From Bacteroidaceae bacterium (GTDB lineage Bacteria > Bacteroidota > Bacteroidia > Bacteroidales > Bacteroidaceae): a DNA stretch of 64,000 nt. The stretch is from positions 1 to 64,000 of the forward strand of contig JAEEGS010000048.1 of assembly GCA_016280445.1 (NCBI GenBank), in the 5' to 3' direction. The stretch's first letter is position 1; every line of letters starts with the position of its first letter. The position numbers were made by a program, and so were the translations under genes. Below, one piece after another: positions 25,601 through 35,716 of this stretch. The notes beneath the pieces are model-generated. The model was not told where the DNA came from. It made no database searches and saw nothing but the letters and a program-made list of their open reading frames with translations.

Positions 25601-26645
25601 CAATGCTGTTCTTTGTCATGGAGTTCCTTCCCACATACTCAAAAGACGACTGGTTCATCGGCTTCATCATCACACCCTTCATATAGATGGCCACCCACAC
25701 ATTGCCATAGGCATCTCGAATGGCGTCATTCACATTGGCCGACTCAAAATCGAAGTCCTTCACCGAGATGGTACTGCGCGTCACCAACCCTGTCTTTTCA
25801 TCGTAGATGCGCAAGCCACCCCCATCGGTTCCTATGAACATGCGACCATTCCACCATGAGTTGAATCCCGACACCACTCCTCCCATCTCCTCAGCCGTGG
25901 CAACCTGACGGAAGTGGTCAGTCTGGCTGTCATACACATAAATGCCCGATCGGACAGTGGCGGCATACATCTGACCCGACGAACTAAAGGCCAGTTTCCT
26001 CACGCCTTTCAGTTCCTCATAGGCATGAAACTTCCCGTCACCCGTCTTACGGAGCACACCACCACCCGAGTTCACCACCCATAGACGGTTTTGTTTGTCA
26101 TCCAACAGCTGCACAGGATTCCATTGCTGCTCGCCAGTCAGCAAGTCCACGCTCTGCTTCACATAGAGCTTTCCCTCCTTGTCCCTCACCACTTCACCAT
26201 GTCCATAGCCTGCAAAGCACACCATCATACGGTTGGGATGGATACGGCAGAAGTTAACCACACGTGTGGTGAGGGTGTCGCCTCTCGATGTCACCATAGG
26301 CACCACAGTGAAGCGGTCGGTGGCATAGTCAAACAACTGCACACCACTACCTGTGCCCACCAATAGCTTTCCCTGCTCATAGTCGGTCACACAGGTTGCC
26401 TCGTCGTGCATCAGCGAGGTCGGGTCACCTATCACATGGCGATATACATTCCACTTCACACCGTCGTAACGGTTCAGTCCATTCTGTGTCGACAACCATA
26501 TATTGTGGCGCTTGTCTTCATAGAGACTACGTACACGTGAATTGGACAAGCCCTGCTTCGAACCGAAGAAGAGCACATTCTGTGCACACACATTCAACAC
26601 GCTCAGCCCGAAGGCCAGCACCATAAGTCCTATACGAGATTTCAT
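22620..26645 (-). CDS. Hybrid two-component system regulator (HTCS)
   Basis: N-terminal beta-propeller repeats, YYY-type domain, TM, HisKA NISHEIRTPMTLILAPLEKL, HATPase, receiver (VISDIMMPVMDGM), C-terminal AraC HTH. Confidence 0.95.
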   Translation of the reverse strand: MKSRIGLMVLAFGLSVLNVCAQNVLFFGSKQGLSNSRVRSLYEDKRHNIWLSTQNGLNRYDGVKWNVYRHVIGDPTSLMHDEATCVTDYEQGKLLVGTGSGVQLFDYATDRFTVVPMVTSRGDTLTTRVVNFCRIHPNRMMVCFAGYGHGEVVRDKEGKLYVKQSVDLLTGEQQWNPVQLLDDKQNRLWVVNSGGGVLRKTGDGKFHAYEELKGVRKLAFSSSGQMYAATVRSGIYVYDSQTDHFRQVATAEEMGGVVSGFNSWWNGRMFIGTDGGGLRIYDEKTGLVTRSTISVKDFDFESANVNDAIRDAYGNVWVAIYMKGVMMKPMNQSSFEYVGRNSMTKNSIGDNAVFSLAKAVGSTTYPDGLWVTTDNDGLYLMASDGSSSHHWSSTNTPGMPKNFTTVLNTAPSTMLLGTFTDGLWKMQNGRFSQLTTDITHIFDIVPATEPDYCWIATMGEGIYYYHLPTGKWLNHRPDHRKEGGTRIMINGYVYAVLQVDDMLLVGTADGMSVCFPEADGTIPLDCRKLLGRHTVRCFAVTKDKRTAWIATNMGLVKLNCMTFEQRTYTTEDGLPNNNIASLCLDGENLWVGTDYGLSCMDVEKETFTNFFSGDGLQANEFSRGAALLQDGKIYFGGIDGITYFDVKGMKDWQSRAKGYRVRFVDVYVGERKVHAGEELDGYEVLTGLVDDCAQMDLSHENGHFTLEMCVEGLNSQFVVYEFSVNGGKWQRQSISDSRLVFDNLKPGTYHIRVRAHVMGAVSEEREFVAVVHPAWYASAWAKVIYFLLFLLVAWLVYEYVMRQIRLRRVMERTRQQRELNDARVQFFMNISHEIRTPMTLILAPLEKLMSSDKNEERQRNYQLMKQNSKRILRLINQMMDVRKIEQGKFLLDYQQVELVSFMQNIFDVFVTNAQSRNITYDFQHDVDTLQVYVDPDNMDKIVMNLLSNAFKFTPDGGKVILQLKKEGESFQVSVADTGVGIKMEDKTKVFDRFYSGQHQNGYIGTGIGLNLTSMLVKLHKGSITVEDNPEGKGTLFTVTMPMGDETLRNIKPDKVEMVTEVDGMTTIEEDTAELLTIEKPNDTHRRNALLVEDDEAIRQYVHSELSKDLVIHSCANGQEAWDYIVAHPGKVDMVISDIMMPVMDGMTLCQKLKANFTTNHIPIVLMTALGSDADRIAGITNGADAYVSKPFNIDVLRTTILQLMKTRQLLQGKYHGDKQQEENIDKVEMESPDEHLMRRVMKVINENMDNPELSVELIADKVGISRVHFYRKMKDLTGQAPRDFVKYVRLKEAARLLSEKHYDITGVSIATGFKSLSAFSTNFKSLYGLSPTEWVKQQEGK

Positions 26646-26888
26646 ATGATTAGTTAGTCAGCAGCTATCGATTAGTTAGTCAAGTAGTCAAATTTGGGCA
26701 CAAAGATAAGGAAAAAGATTGTAACAATACAAGAAAGAAAGAAAAAATCTTATGAATCTCACACAGAAAGAAATGTTATCTTGCACAGAAAGCACAGAAA
26801 ACACAGAAAAGAAGAGCTCCGCTTAATCTGTTTAATCCAGCCCGCAGGGCGATGTTTCTTAACAAAGATACAAAAGATTTTTTTCTCA

Positions 26889-27110
26889 ACATATCCCTTC
26901 GGGATGATTACGCGGATTCAGCAGATTTGTCTGAACGCGAATCTCTCGAATCTTCCAAATCTGCCAAATCTGCCGTGAAACGGCGTAGTTGTTTTTACTA
27001 CACCGCTAAAGCGGTAGATTATAAAGATTAGGAGGATTTTTATTTCACACAGAACTCACAGAAAGGAGAGTTCCGTTTAATCTGCTTAATCCAGCCCGTA
27101 GGGCGATGTT
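26889..27110. repeat. ~220-230-bp mosaic intergenic repeat, copy A
   Basis: Collinear with 38041-38272: cccttcggga, cgtgaaacg, ccgctaaagcgg and gcccgtagggc short hairpins in the same order. Confidence 0.85.
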
Positions 27111-27124
27111 TCCCTTTTTCCGTG

Positions 27125-27160
27125 AAAAAAGCGGGGCGGCCATGATGGTCGCCCCGCTTT
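27125..27160 (-). terminator. Intrinsic terminator of the 27195-30764 gene
   Basis: Minus strand aaagcggggcgaccatcatggccgccccgctttttt. Confidence 0.8.
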
Positions 27161-27194
27161 CGTTATATGTTCACTCTTTCGAGTGCGTTCGTGA

Positions 27195-30100
27195 TTACTT
27201 CTGATACTTCTTTGTGCCGTCAGCCTTGATCACGATGCCCTTGTAGTTTTCATCTACAAGCTGACCTGCAACGTTGAAGGTAGCACCGCCCTTGGCAGCC
27301 TTGATAGCCTCAACAATTTCGATGCCATTAGCGTATTCCTCAGCAGCCTTTGGATAGTCGTAACCAGGCATTGGAGCTACGAGGAAGATGCGAACATCGT
27401 CACACTGAGTTGTACCAGTCCAGAAGTCCTGAGGAGTATTATCCTCGTGCTTCTCAGCCTTGTTAGAAACGTAGTGCTCACGAGCACCAATCAGAATTGT
27501 ACCCTCTTCACCAACTTCAACATTCATGAGGTAAGTGTTGTTGGCATCGCCACTTCCGTAGTAAGATGGGCCACCCTTATAAGGTTCAACAACATCATCG
27601 TTGCCGGCATAGATATACTTATCCCAAACACCAGTCTCTTCGTTCTGAGCGTTGTAGTAGAATATCTTACCATAGTCAGCAGTCTTGTCAACCAGAGGAG
27701 TACGAGTAGAGAACTTGATGTTGTAGATACCTACAGGCAAATACTCGATGAGCTGGCAGATGTTGTAATCTGCATTACCATAAATGTTGATGAATTGGTC
27801 AGTTACAGGATTCTCCTCAGTTGGAGCATCACCACCGTAACCAATGTTCAGAGAAGACTCTGTAGAACCTGCTTCAATTGTCCATCCAGGAATGCCATCG
27901 ACATTCAGCTGACGATAGAACTTAGGATTCTGGATGCAACCTGTCAGTTCGATACCAGAGAAATCGTCATTCACGTTTGTGAGATATTGCTCTGGAATCT
28001 TACCCTCCTCAAGTTCGTTACCAAGAAGTTCAAGTACACGGAGTTTGTTAGCAGCATTGATGTTGGCAGCCACTTCGCGGTCGTCAGTTACAGCTGCTAC
28101 GGCATCATTGAGAGCGGAAGGACAATCAGTATGAATTGTGTTGTAAGTCATGATAGCCTTTGTGATACCCCAAGTGAGGGTGCCAGCAGAAGCAATCAGG
28201 CCCTTCAACTGTGTAGCAGCGAGGACAATCTTTGGAGAAGCCTCAGCGAGAGCTGCGTCAGAGAGAGTGGTAGGATCAACCTCTGCATAAGTGTCAATCA
28301 CAGCCTTTGCAGACTTAGCGATTTCTGTCTCAGCATACTTCGTACCATCGATAGGCTGAGTGGTCCATTCGCCTGGATTATTAGGATCTTCCTCACCATA
28401 GTAAGCAATCAGAGCCTCCTCGATGTTCTGGTTGAAGTCGTCGATGTTCTTGATACGAGCACGCATTGCTGTAGCAGCAACCTTCATCTCCTCAATGGCT
28501 TCCTCAATCTCAGAAGGAGAAGTGAAGTGACCTTTCTCGGCGTTGTTGATAGCAGTTTCCAATGCAGTCTTGGTGTCGCCATCATACATTTCGCCATAAG
28601 CCTCGTCTTCGAGCACTGGCTTGTAGAGTTCAACAGCTTGAGCAAGTTGCTGTTTCCAGTAAGCAGCCTTAGAAGGCATAGTGATAAGATCTACACCACC
28701 AAGGAGGTACTCACCGTTTGGCTGCGTAGTAGAGAACTTCAGCATATAATAGCCTGCCTTTTCTACTGTAAAGTCTGCTTGTGACCTGGTAACACCTGTA
28801 ACGGAGATTCCTGTAGCACCATTTACGTTTGGCATAGCCATCACATCGTCGAAACGAGCATATACGTTTCCATCCAGATCTTCAAGTGTAAAGTTGTACT
28901 TAGGAGCATTCTCTTCACTTCTTTCGTCCTTATTACCGTTCAGGTTCTTCCATGCACACATGCGGATAGTAATCTGATACTTCTTGGGATCGAGATAGAG
29001 AGAAATTTCCTCAGGCATCTCGGGGTCAAGATTACCTTCTGCATCAATATAGTCCTTCACCTGCTCACCGAAAGTAAGAGTACCCAGTTTATTGTCACCA
29101 TTCATACAACGCCAGTAGATGGCACCACCATTGAGGTCACCACTGTAACCAGTCATGGTACGAGTACCACCACCTGCATTATTCAATGGATTATGACCAC
29201 CCCAGTTATAATTATAGATTGTACCATCATCTTCATTGATTCCATACTCATGGATTGTACCATTATCGTTAGCCACCCAACCTATTGGGAATGTACCGTT
29301 AGCTGTATTAGCAAATGTCTCATTGGTACTATATACAGACTCAGAAATGGTCTGGTCGTTATCTGGACCTACGGCAAATGTGAGATTTACATCTGGAGCA
29401 TCAATACCCATTTCATTCGTCACCTGATTCAGGATGAAGCTGTACTCACCATCAGCAAGGTTAGACACAGCAATGTTGACAGTCTTTCCATCCTCTGAAA
29501 GCGACATACCGTCAGTAAGGTCTGTCTGTACACCATTCTTAATAAGAGTGGCTGAAGCTGTAGACAAATCAACAGGCTTGTTGAAAGTCACAGCAATATT
29601 ATTGAAAGAAGCGCTTTCAATCTCGAAACTTTCATGTTCTGGCACTGACTTCACAAACTTAGGAGCAATCCACTCGTTTGACATTGCATCCAATGCTTCA
29701 TCGTAGTAAGCAATTTCGCCTGAGAAAGGCAGAACTGCCATCTCTGTCTCATAGTCAGCACTTGGACGCTTGTCACCATCGTAAAGGATGGTAGCCTCAC
29801 CCTTGAAGCCAACCACAATCTGGCTCTCTTCAGTCAATTCCACTTCGTCATCCAAGAAGATGTAGAGGAAACCATCAGTATGACCTTCCACATACTTAAT
29901 CTTGTCATTAGAAGCAACACCGTCAATGCTGATTTCCACGCATGAAGCATCAAACAGTGCAATACCGTCTTCAGTGGCCTTGGCCAGCTTAGCGATATTG
30001 GTATTATAACCAAAGTCAAGCTTCACAGCGTTCACATCAGCGTTGAAAGTAGCCTGATTGAATGTCACGCCCTTCTCAATCTTGATATCATCAAGAATGT

Positions 30101-30764
30101 AAACAGCATTATTGCTGAACATATTGGCAATGAAGAAGAACTCCTCAGGAAGCTTATCCTCGAACTGAGCTTTGTATTTCTTCTCACCATCACCGCCCAA
30201 TTCATCTGGAATGACGGCATCACCACGCCAGCTTTCATTTGCAGCAATGTAATCATTCATCGTCTGCGCATCTTTATAGAAGGTGACGAAAGAAAGATGC
30301 TGCCAGCCACCAGCCAGCTGGATGTCGTTAATACCGAAATTCTGACCAGAGCCCGTACAGATGCTCTTGTCAAAGTTCTCAATGCCCTTGGAAATCCAAG
30401 AAGTGAAACGGTTGCCCGATTCGCCCTTTACCCACATGCTCACACGGTAAGCAGTGTTCTCTTCAATGTTGAGGCCGGCAATCTTGAAACCACGGTTGTA
30501 AGATTGTTCCGTACCTTCACCATTAACAGCCTGCAACGCAGCATTGCCAGAGTGAACCTCCTCTGTGTACTGCTCATCCCATTGGTCTTCTTCCACATTG
30601 ACGTTCACCCAGTCACCGAAGAGACTCAAACCAGGGGTGATAGCCCATTGAGAGGACTGTCCCGTCGCATCGCTGTCTTCGAAACCGAATGAAAGCACTG
30701 TCTGTGCCTGCATAGAAGCAGAAGCCATCAGACCGGCTGCAATCAGTAAGTTAATTTTTTTCAT
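27195..30764 (-). CDS. Large secreted protein of unknown function, with Ig-like and FIVAR-like helical regions
   Basis: 1189 aa; signal peptide MKKINLLIAAGLMASASMQAQ; C-terminal FNVAGQLVDENYKGIVIKADGTKKYQK. Confidence 0.8.
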   Translation of the reverse strand: MKKINLLIAAGLMASASMQAQTVLSFGFEDSDATGQSSQWAITPGLSLFGDWVNVNVEEDQWDEQYTEEVHSGNAALQAVNGEGTEQSYNRGFKIAGLNIEENTAYRVSMWVKGESGNRFTSWISKGIENFDKSICTGSGQNFGINDIQLAGGWQHLSFVTFYKDAQTMNDYIAANESWRGDAVIPDELGGDGEKKYKAQFEDKLPEEFFFIANMFSNNAVYILDDIKIEKGVTFNQATFNADVNAVKLDFGYNTNIAKLAKATEDGIALFDASCVEISIDGVASNDKIKYVEGHTDGFLYIFLDDEVELTEESQIVVGFKGEATILYDGDKRPSADYETEMAVLPFSGEIAYYDEALDAMSNEWIAPKFVKSVPEHESFEIESASFNNIAVTFNKPVDLSTASATLIKNGVQTDLTDGMSLSEDGKTVNIAVSNLADGEYSFILNQVTNEMGIDAPDVNLTFAVGPDNDQTISESVYSTNETFANTANGTFPIGWVANDNGTIHEYGINEDDGTIYNYNWGGHNPLNNAGGGTRTMTGYSGDLNGGAIYWRCMNGDNKLGTLTFGEQVKDYIDAEGNLDPEMPEEISLYLDPKKYQITIRMCAWKNLNGNKDERSEENAPKYNFTLEDLDGNVYARFDDVMAMPNVNGATGISVTGVTRSQADFTVEKAGYYMLKFSTTQPNGEYLLGGVDLITMPSKAAYWKQQLAQAVELYKPVLEDEAYGEMYDGDTKTALETAINNAEKGHFTSPSEIEEAIEEMKVAATAMRARIKNIDDFNQNIEEALIAYYGEEDPNNPGEWTTQPIDGTKYAETEIAKSAKAVIDTYAEVDPTTLSDAALAEASPKIVLAATQLKGLIASAGTLTWGITKAIMTYNTIHTDCPSALNDAVAAVTDDREVAANINAANKLRVLELLGNELEEGKIPEQYLTNVNDDFSGIELTGCIQNPKFYRQLNVDGIPGWTIEAGSTESSLNIGYGGDAPTEENPVTDQFINIYGNADYNICQLIEYLPVGIYNIKFSTRTPLVDKTADYGKIFYYNAQNEETGVWDKYIYAGNDDVVEPYKGGPSYYGSGDANNTYLMNVEVGEEGTILIGAREHYVSNKAEKHEDNTPQDFWTGTTQCDDVRIFLVAPMPGYDYPKAAEEYANGIEIVEAIKAAKGGATFNVAGQLVDENYKGIVIKADGTKKYQK

Positions 30765-30863
30765 AAGCGAAAAGTTTTTTTGGTTAGATAATGTTGATTA
30801 AAAAATTGGTTTTGTATTCTCTTTCTCAGGCGAAAGAAACGCTCATCGTGCTTCATCGCCGTT

Positions 30864-30872
30864 GCAAAGTTA
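30864..30872 (-). promoter_or_regulatory. -7 promoter element TAACTTTGC (minus strand)
   Basis: gttgcaaagttacgg, about 100 nt upstream of ATG 30764. Confidence 0.6.
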
Positions 30873-30990
30873 CGGAAGCCTGAAAAAATACGTGTTTCAA
30901 CTTGTTGCAAGGATTTTCAAATAGGTTACAAGATACAAAAATGGGGGATTTTATGTACAAAACGGGAAATTTTCATCTCAGACAATCGTG

Positions 30991-31337
30991 TTCTGCGAGC
31001 TTTGGACGGCTCTTGTATAGCCCACACAGAAAGCGCAGAAATTCGCAGAAAGAAGAAGGAAAGAGACATGCCCCGTTGGGGCAAATTAAACGAATTCAAC
31101 GAAAAAGCAAATTGAGCTGTAGGCTCTTAATATGTTTAATTGACTCCGTCGAGCTAAAGGTTCGTTTAATCATCCCGAAAGGGTATGTTTTTCATTCCTT
31201 CATTTCTGTGTTTTCTGTGATTTCCGCGTGAGATAATAACACTTTTTTTCTGCGAACCGCGGACGGCTCTTGTATAGCTCACACAGAAAGCACAGAAATT
31301 CACAGAAAGAAGAGGGAAAGAGACATCGCCCCGTTGG
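30991..31337. repeat. Two ~88-bp direct repeats (30991-31079 and 31249-31337)
   Basis: tctgcga....ggacggctcttgtatagc.cacacagaaagc.cagaaattc.cagaaagaaga.ggaaagagacat. Confidence 0.85.
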
Positions 31338-31396
31338 AGGGAAAAATTGCAGCGGGCTTGCCTATGAATTGAAAAGCTCGCTGCCTATTAATTCAG

Positions 31397-31428
31397 AACG
31401 GGCTTGCCAATTAACTGGCAAGCCCGTT
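31397..31428. repeat. 13-bp perfect inverted repeat downstream of the GH10-CE1 gene
   Basis: aacgggcttgcca / tggcaagcccgtt, 6-nt loop. Confidence 0.85.
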
Positions 31429-31453
31429 GCTGTTTAAGGGGTATTTATGATAC

Positions 31454-33616
<2,163 letters not shown>

Positions 33617-33723
33617 CTATGCAATGTTAAAGAGGTTTAATGAAAGATTACTTTTTTCTGTGTTTTCACAAACAAATGCCAGCACTCTTTCCTTTATTCC
33701 TAAATTCCTTAGACAAAGCCTCC

Positions 33724-35382
33724 TTAGAGTGAGAGCACGATTTGTCCGCCCACTTCCTTCGTCGGATAATAGAACGCAGCGTAACGCGAACCCATGAAGA
33801 GGCGACGATAGTCGAAGCGCATCTTGTAGTCCTTCGTGCCGATGGCTGTGAAGGTCTTGCCATCCAGACTGTAGTAGAAGTTCGCGGTATCGCGGCCAGG
33901 GTTGAAGTCGCCGTCGATGCGCAGATAAATCTTGCTCACCTTGCCCTTTGGCAACTTGACGGTCTCCACGCTCTTCACATCCACGCCGGTGATTTCCTTC
34001 TTGGCATCGGACAGGCGCACATTCTCCTCACTCATGACGAGGGTGTACTGTCCTTTCTCCTTCTTGATGGTCAAGAGGCCAGAGTCACCATTGAATGCTG
34101 CAAGACCTGCACAATCGCCGTCTTTCATCTTGCGGGCATCGATGCAGATGGTGTCGGAACAGGTGGGGCCCCATGTGCGCCATGTGAGGGTGTTGCGGGC
34201 ATCGTAGATGGATTGAGCGAGTACGGAAGTCTTCAGCACGAAGCCGTTCACGGGCTGGGTCATGCGGAATGTGGCATCGTCACGCAGGTTCTCGCCAAAG
34301 CGGACACTCTCTCCCTTCTGGGGCAGACGGGCCATGTCGGCCTTGATGTAGTTGTGGTTCCACTGGTAGTCTTTCTCAATCTTCGCATAGTCGGGCTGCT
34401 GGTGGCAGTCGCACTGGCCGTCGAGGGTGACGGTAGTTGGAATCTTGCCATCGCCGTAGGTGCCGAGGATGGGCCAGCCGTCAATCCACGAGCAGGGTTC
34501 AACGGTGAGCACACGGCCCACACCGCCACGGTCTTGGAACATCACACCATACCACTCGCCGTGCTTGCCGTCCACGATGGTGCCCTGGCCAGCCAATGGG
34601 AAACCGCCGAAGTCGCTCTTCAGGATGACCTTCGAGTCGTAAGGGCCTTCGATGTTCTTGCTGCGGTAGGCAATCTCCTGGCGACCCGTACGAGGCCATG
34701 CGATGCAGAGCAGGTAGTACATGCCGTCGTGCTTCACCACACGGCTACCCTCGTGCAGGCCTTCGGGCTTGCCGTTCAGTTGCAGGGTCTTGTGGACACC
34801 ACCGGGCTTCTCTGCCGTGAGGTCGGCTGTCAACTCCACGAGGTGGATGTTGCCGCTGCCAGAGAAGACATACACACGGTCGTCATCGTCGAAGAAGAGG
34901 GACGAATCGTGATAGGCCGGCAGACGGCTGTGGAGTTTCCACCCCTTGGCAGGGTCGTCTGTCTTGAACACCATCGACTTGTGGGGGTCGTCGTTGGCCA
35001 CGAAGAGTGCCCAGAAGGTGCCTTTGTGGTAGCGGAGCGAAGTGGCCCACTGTCCACGTCCGTAGATGGTGCCTTCCTTCAGGTCGTAACGGGGTGTGTC
35101 CTTGATTTCATCAAAGAGATAAGAGATGGTCTCCCAATGCACGAGGTCGGTGGAGCGCATGATGGGTGCTCCGGGAAAGAGGTGCATGGTGGTGGTGACG
35201 AGGTAGTAGTAATCGCCCACACGGATGATGTCCGGGTCGGGCGCATCAGCCCAGATGAATGGGTTCTTCACTTGGATGGTGGGTTGTGTGGTCACCGTCT
35301 TCAACTCAGAAGACGGAGCATTCTGTGCACTGCCCATCGCCACTGCGCCCAGAATCAGCATCGTAGTAAACAGTTTTCTCAT
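33724..35382 (-). CDS. GH43 family beta-xylosidase/arabinofuranosidase with C-terminal concanavalin-like domain
   Basis: IWADAPDPDIIRVGDYYYLVTTTMHLFPGAPIMRSTDLVHWE. Start at MRKLFTTMLILGAVAMGSAQ. Confidence 0.92.
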   Translation of the reverse strand: MRKLFTTMLILGAVAMGSAQNAPSSELKTVTTQPTIQVKNPFIWADAPDPDIIRVGDYYYLVTTTMHLFPGAPIMRSTDLVHWETISYLFDEIKDTPRYDLKEGTIYGRGQWATSLRYHKGTFWALFVANDDPHKSMVFKTDDPAKGWKLHSRLPAYHDSSLFFDDDDRVYVFSGSGNIHLVELTADLTAEKPGGVHKTLQLNGKPEGLHEGSRVVKHDGMYYLLCIAWPRTGRQEIAYRSKNIEGPYDSKVILKSDFGGFPLAGQGTIVDGKHGEWYGVMFQDRGGVGRVLTVEPCSWIDGWPILGTYGDGKIPTTVTLDGQCDCHQQPDYAKIEKDYQWNHNYIKADMARLPQKGESVRFGENLRDDATFRMTQPVNGFVLKTSVLAQSIYDARNTLTWRTWGPTCSDTICIDARKMKDGDCAGLAAFNGDSGLLTIKKEKGQYTLVMSEENVRLSDAKKEITGVDVKSVETVKLPKGKVSKIYLRIDGDFNPGRDTANFYYSLDGKTFTAIGTKDYKMRFDYRRLFMGSRYAAFYYPTKEVGGQIVLSL

Positions 35383-35415
35383 TTTGTTCTCTATTTTACA
35401 GGTTTGGTTTCGTCG

Positions 35416-35424
35416 ACAAAGGTA
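35416..35424 (-). promoter_or_regulatory. -7-like promoter element TACCTTTGT (minus strand) for GH43
   Basis: Minus strand ttttttgtacctttgtcgacg, directly after a terminator. Confidence 0.55.
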
Positions 35425-35460
35425 CAAAAAAAGCAACGCCAGCATTTTTGCTGGCGTTGC
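35425..35460 (-). terminator. Intrinsic terminator after the 61-aa ORF
   Basis: gcaacgccagcatttttgctggcgttgc; T-tract on minus strand. Confidence 0.85.
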
Positions 35461-35495
35461 ATAAGATTGTGCCTTTGATACAAGCACGTGGGTGA

Positions 35496-35681
35496 TTACC
35501 AGAGACTCTCCTCGGCTCCTTCCGTCTGGATATCCTCAACGAAATGCTCCTTGGAAAGAACTTCCTTCTCTGGATTAGCAGCGCCGCCGGGCACATTGGT
35601 ACCAATAGGGCTCACGCTAATCATCTGCTCCAACTCAGTTTTTACCATCTCCGCTTTGGGAGTCATATATATCTTTTTCAT
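35496..35681 (-). CDS. 61-aa small peptide (Bacteroidetes MKKxYxxPxxxxVxxxxxxM-type)
   Basis: MKKIYMTPKAEMVKTELEQMISVSPIGTNVPGGAANPEKEVLSKEHFVEDIQTEGAEESLW; 35 nt after the 35717-37831 gene, before a terminator. Confidence 0.65.
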   Translation of the reverse strand: MKKIYMTPKAEMVKTELEQMISVSPIGTNVPGGAANPEKEVLSKEHFVEDIQTEGAEESLW

Positions 35682-35716
35682 CTTTCAGTCTTTTTTATGA
35701 TGTTATCAATTACACA

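Noticed and set aside
27447-28784. 445-aa plus-strand ORF
   Set aside because: Antisense to the 1189-aa secreted protein, whose signal peptide and tail support the minus-strand reading.
33742-35478. 578-aa plus-strand ORF
   Set aside because: Lies antisense to the clear GH43 gene; composition typical of shadow ORFs in GC-biased genes, no domain.
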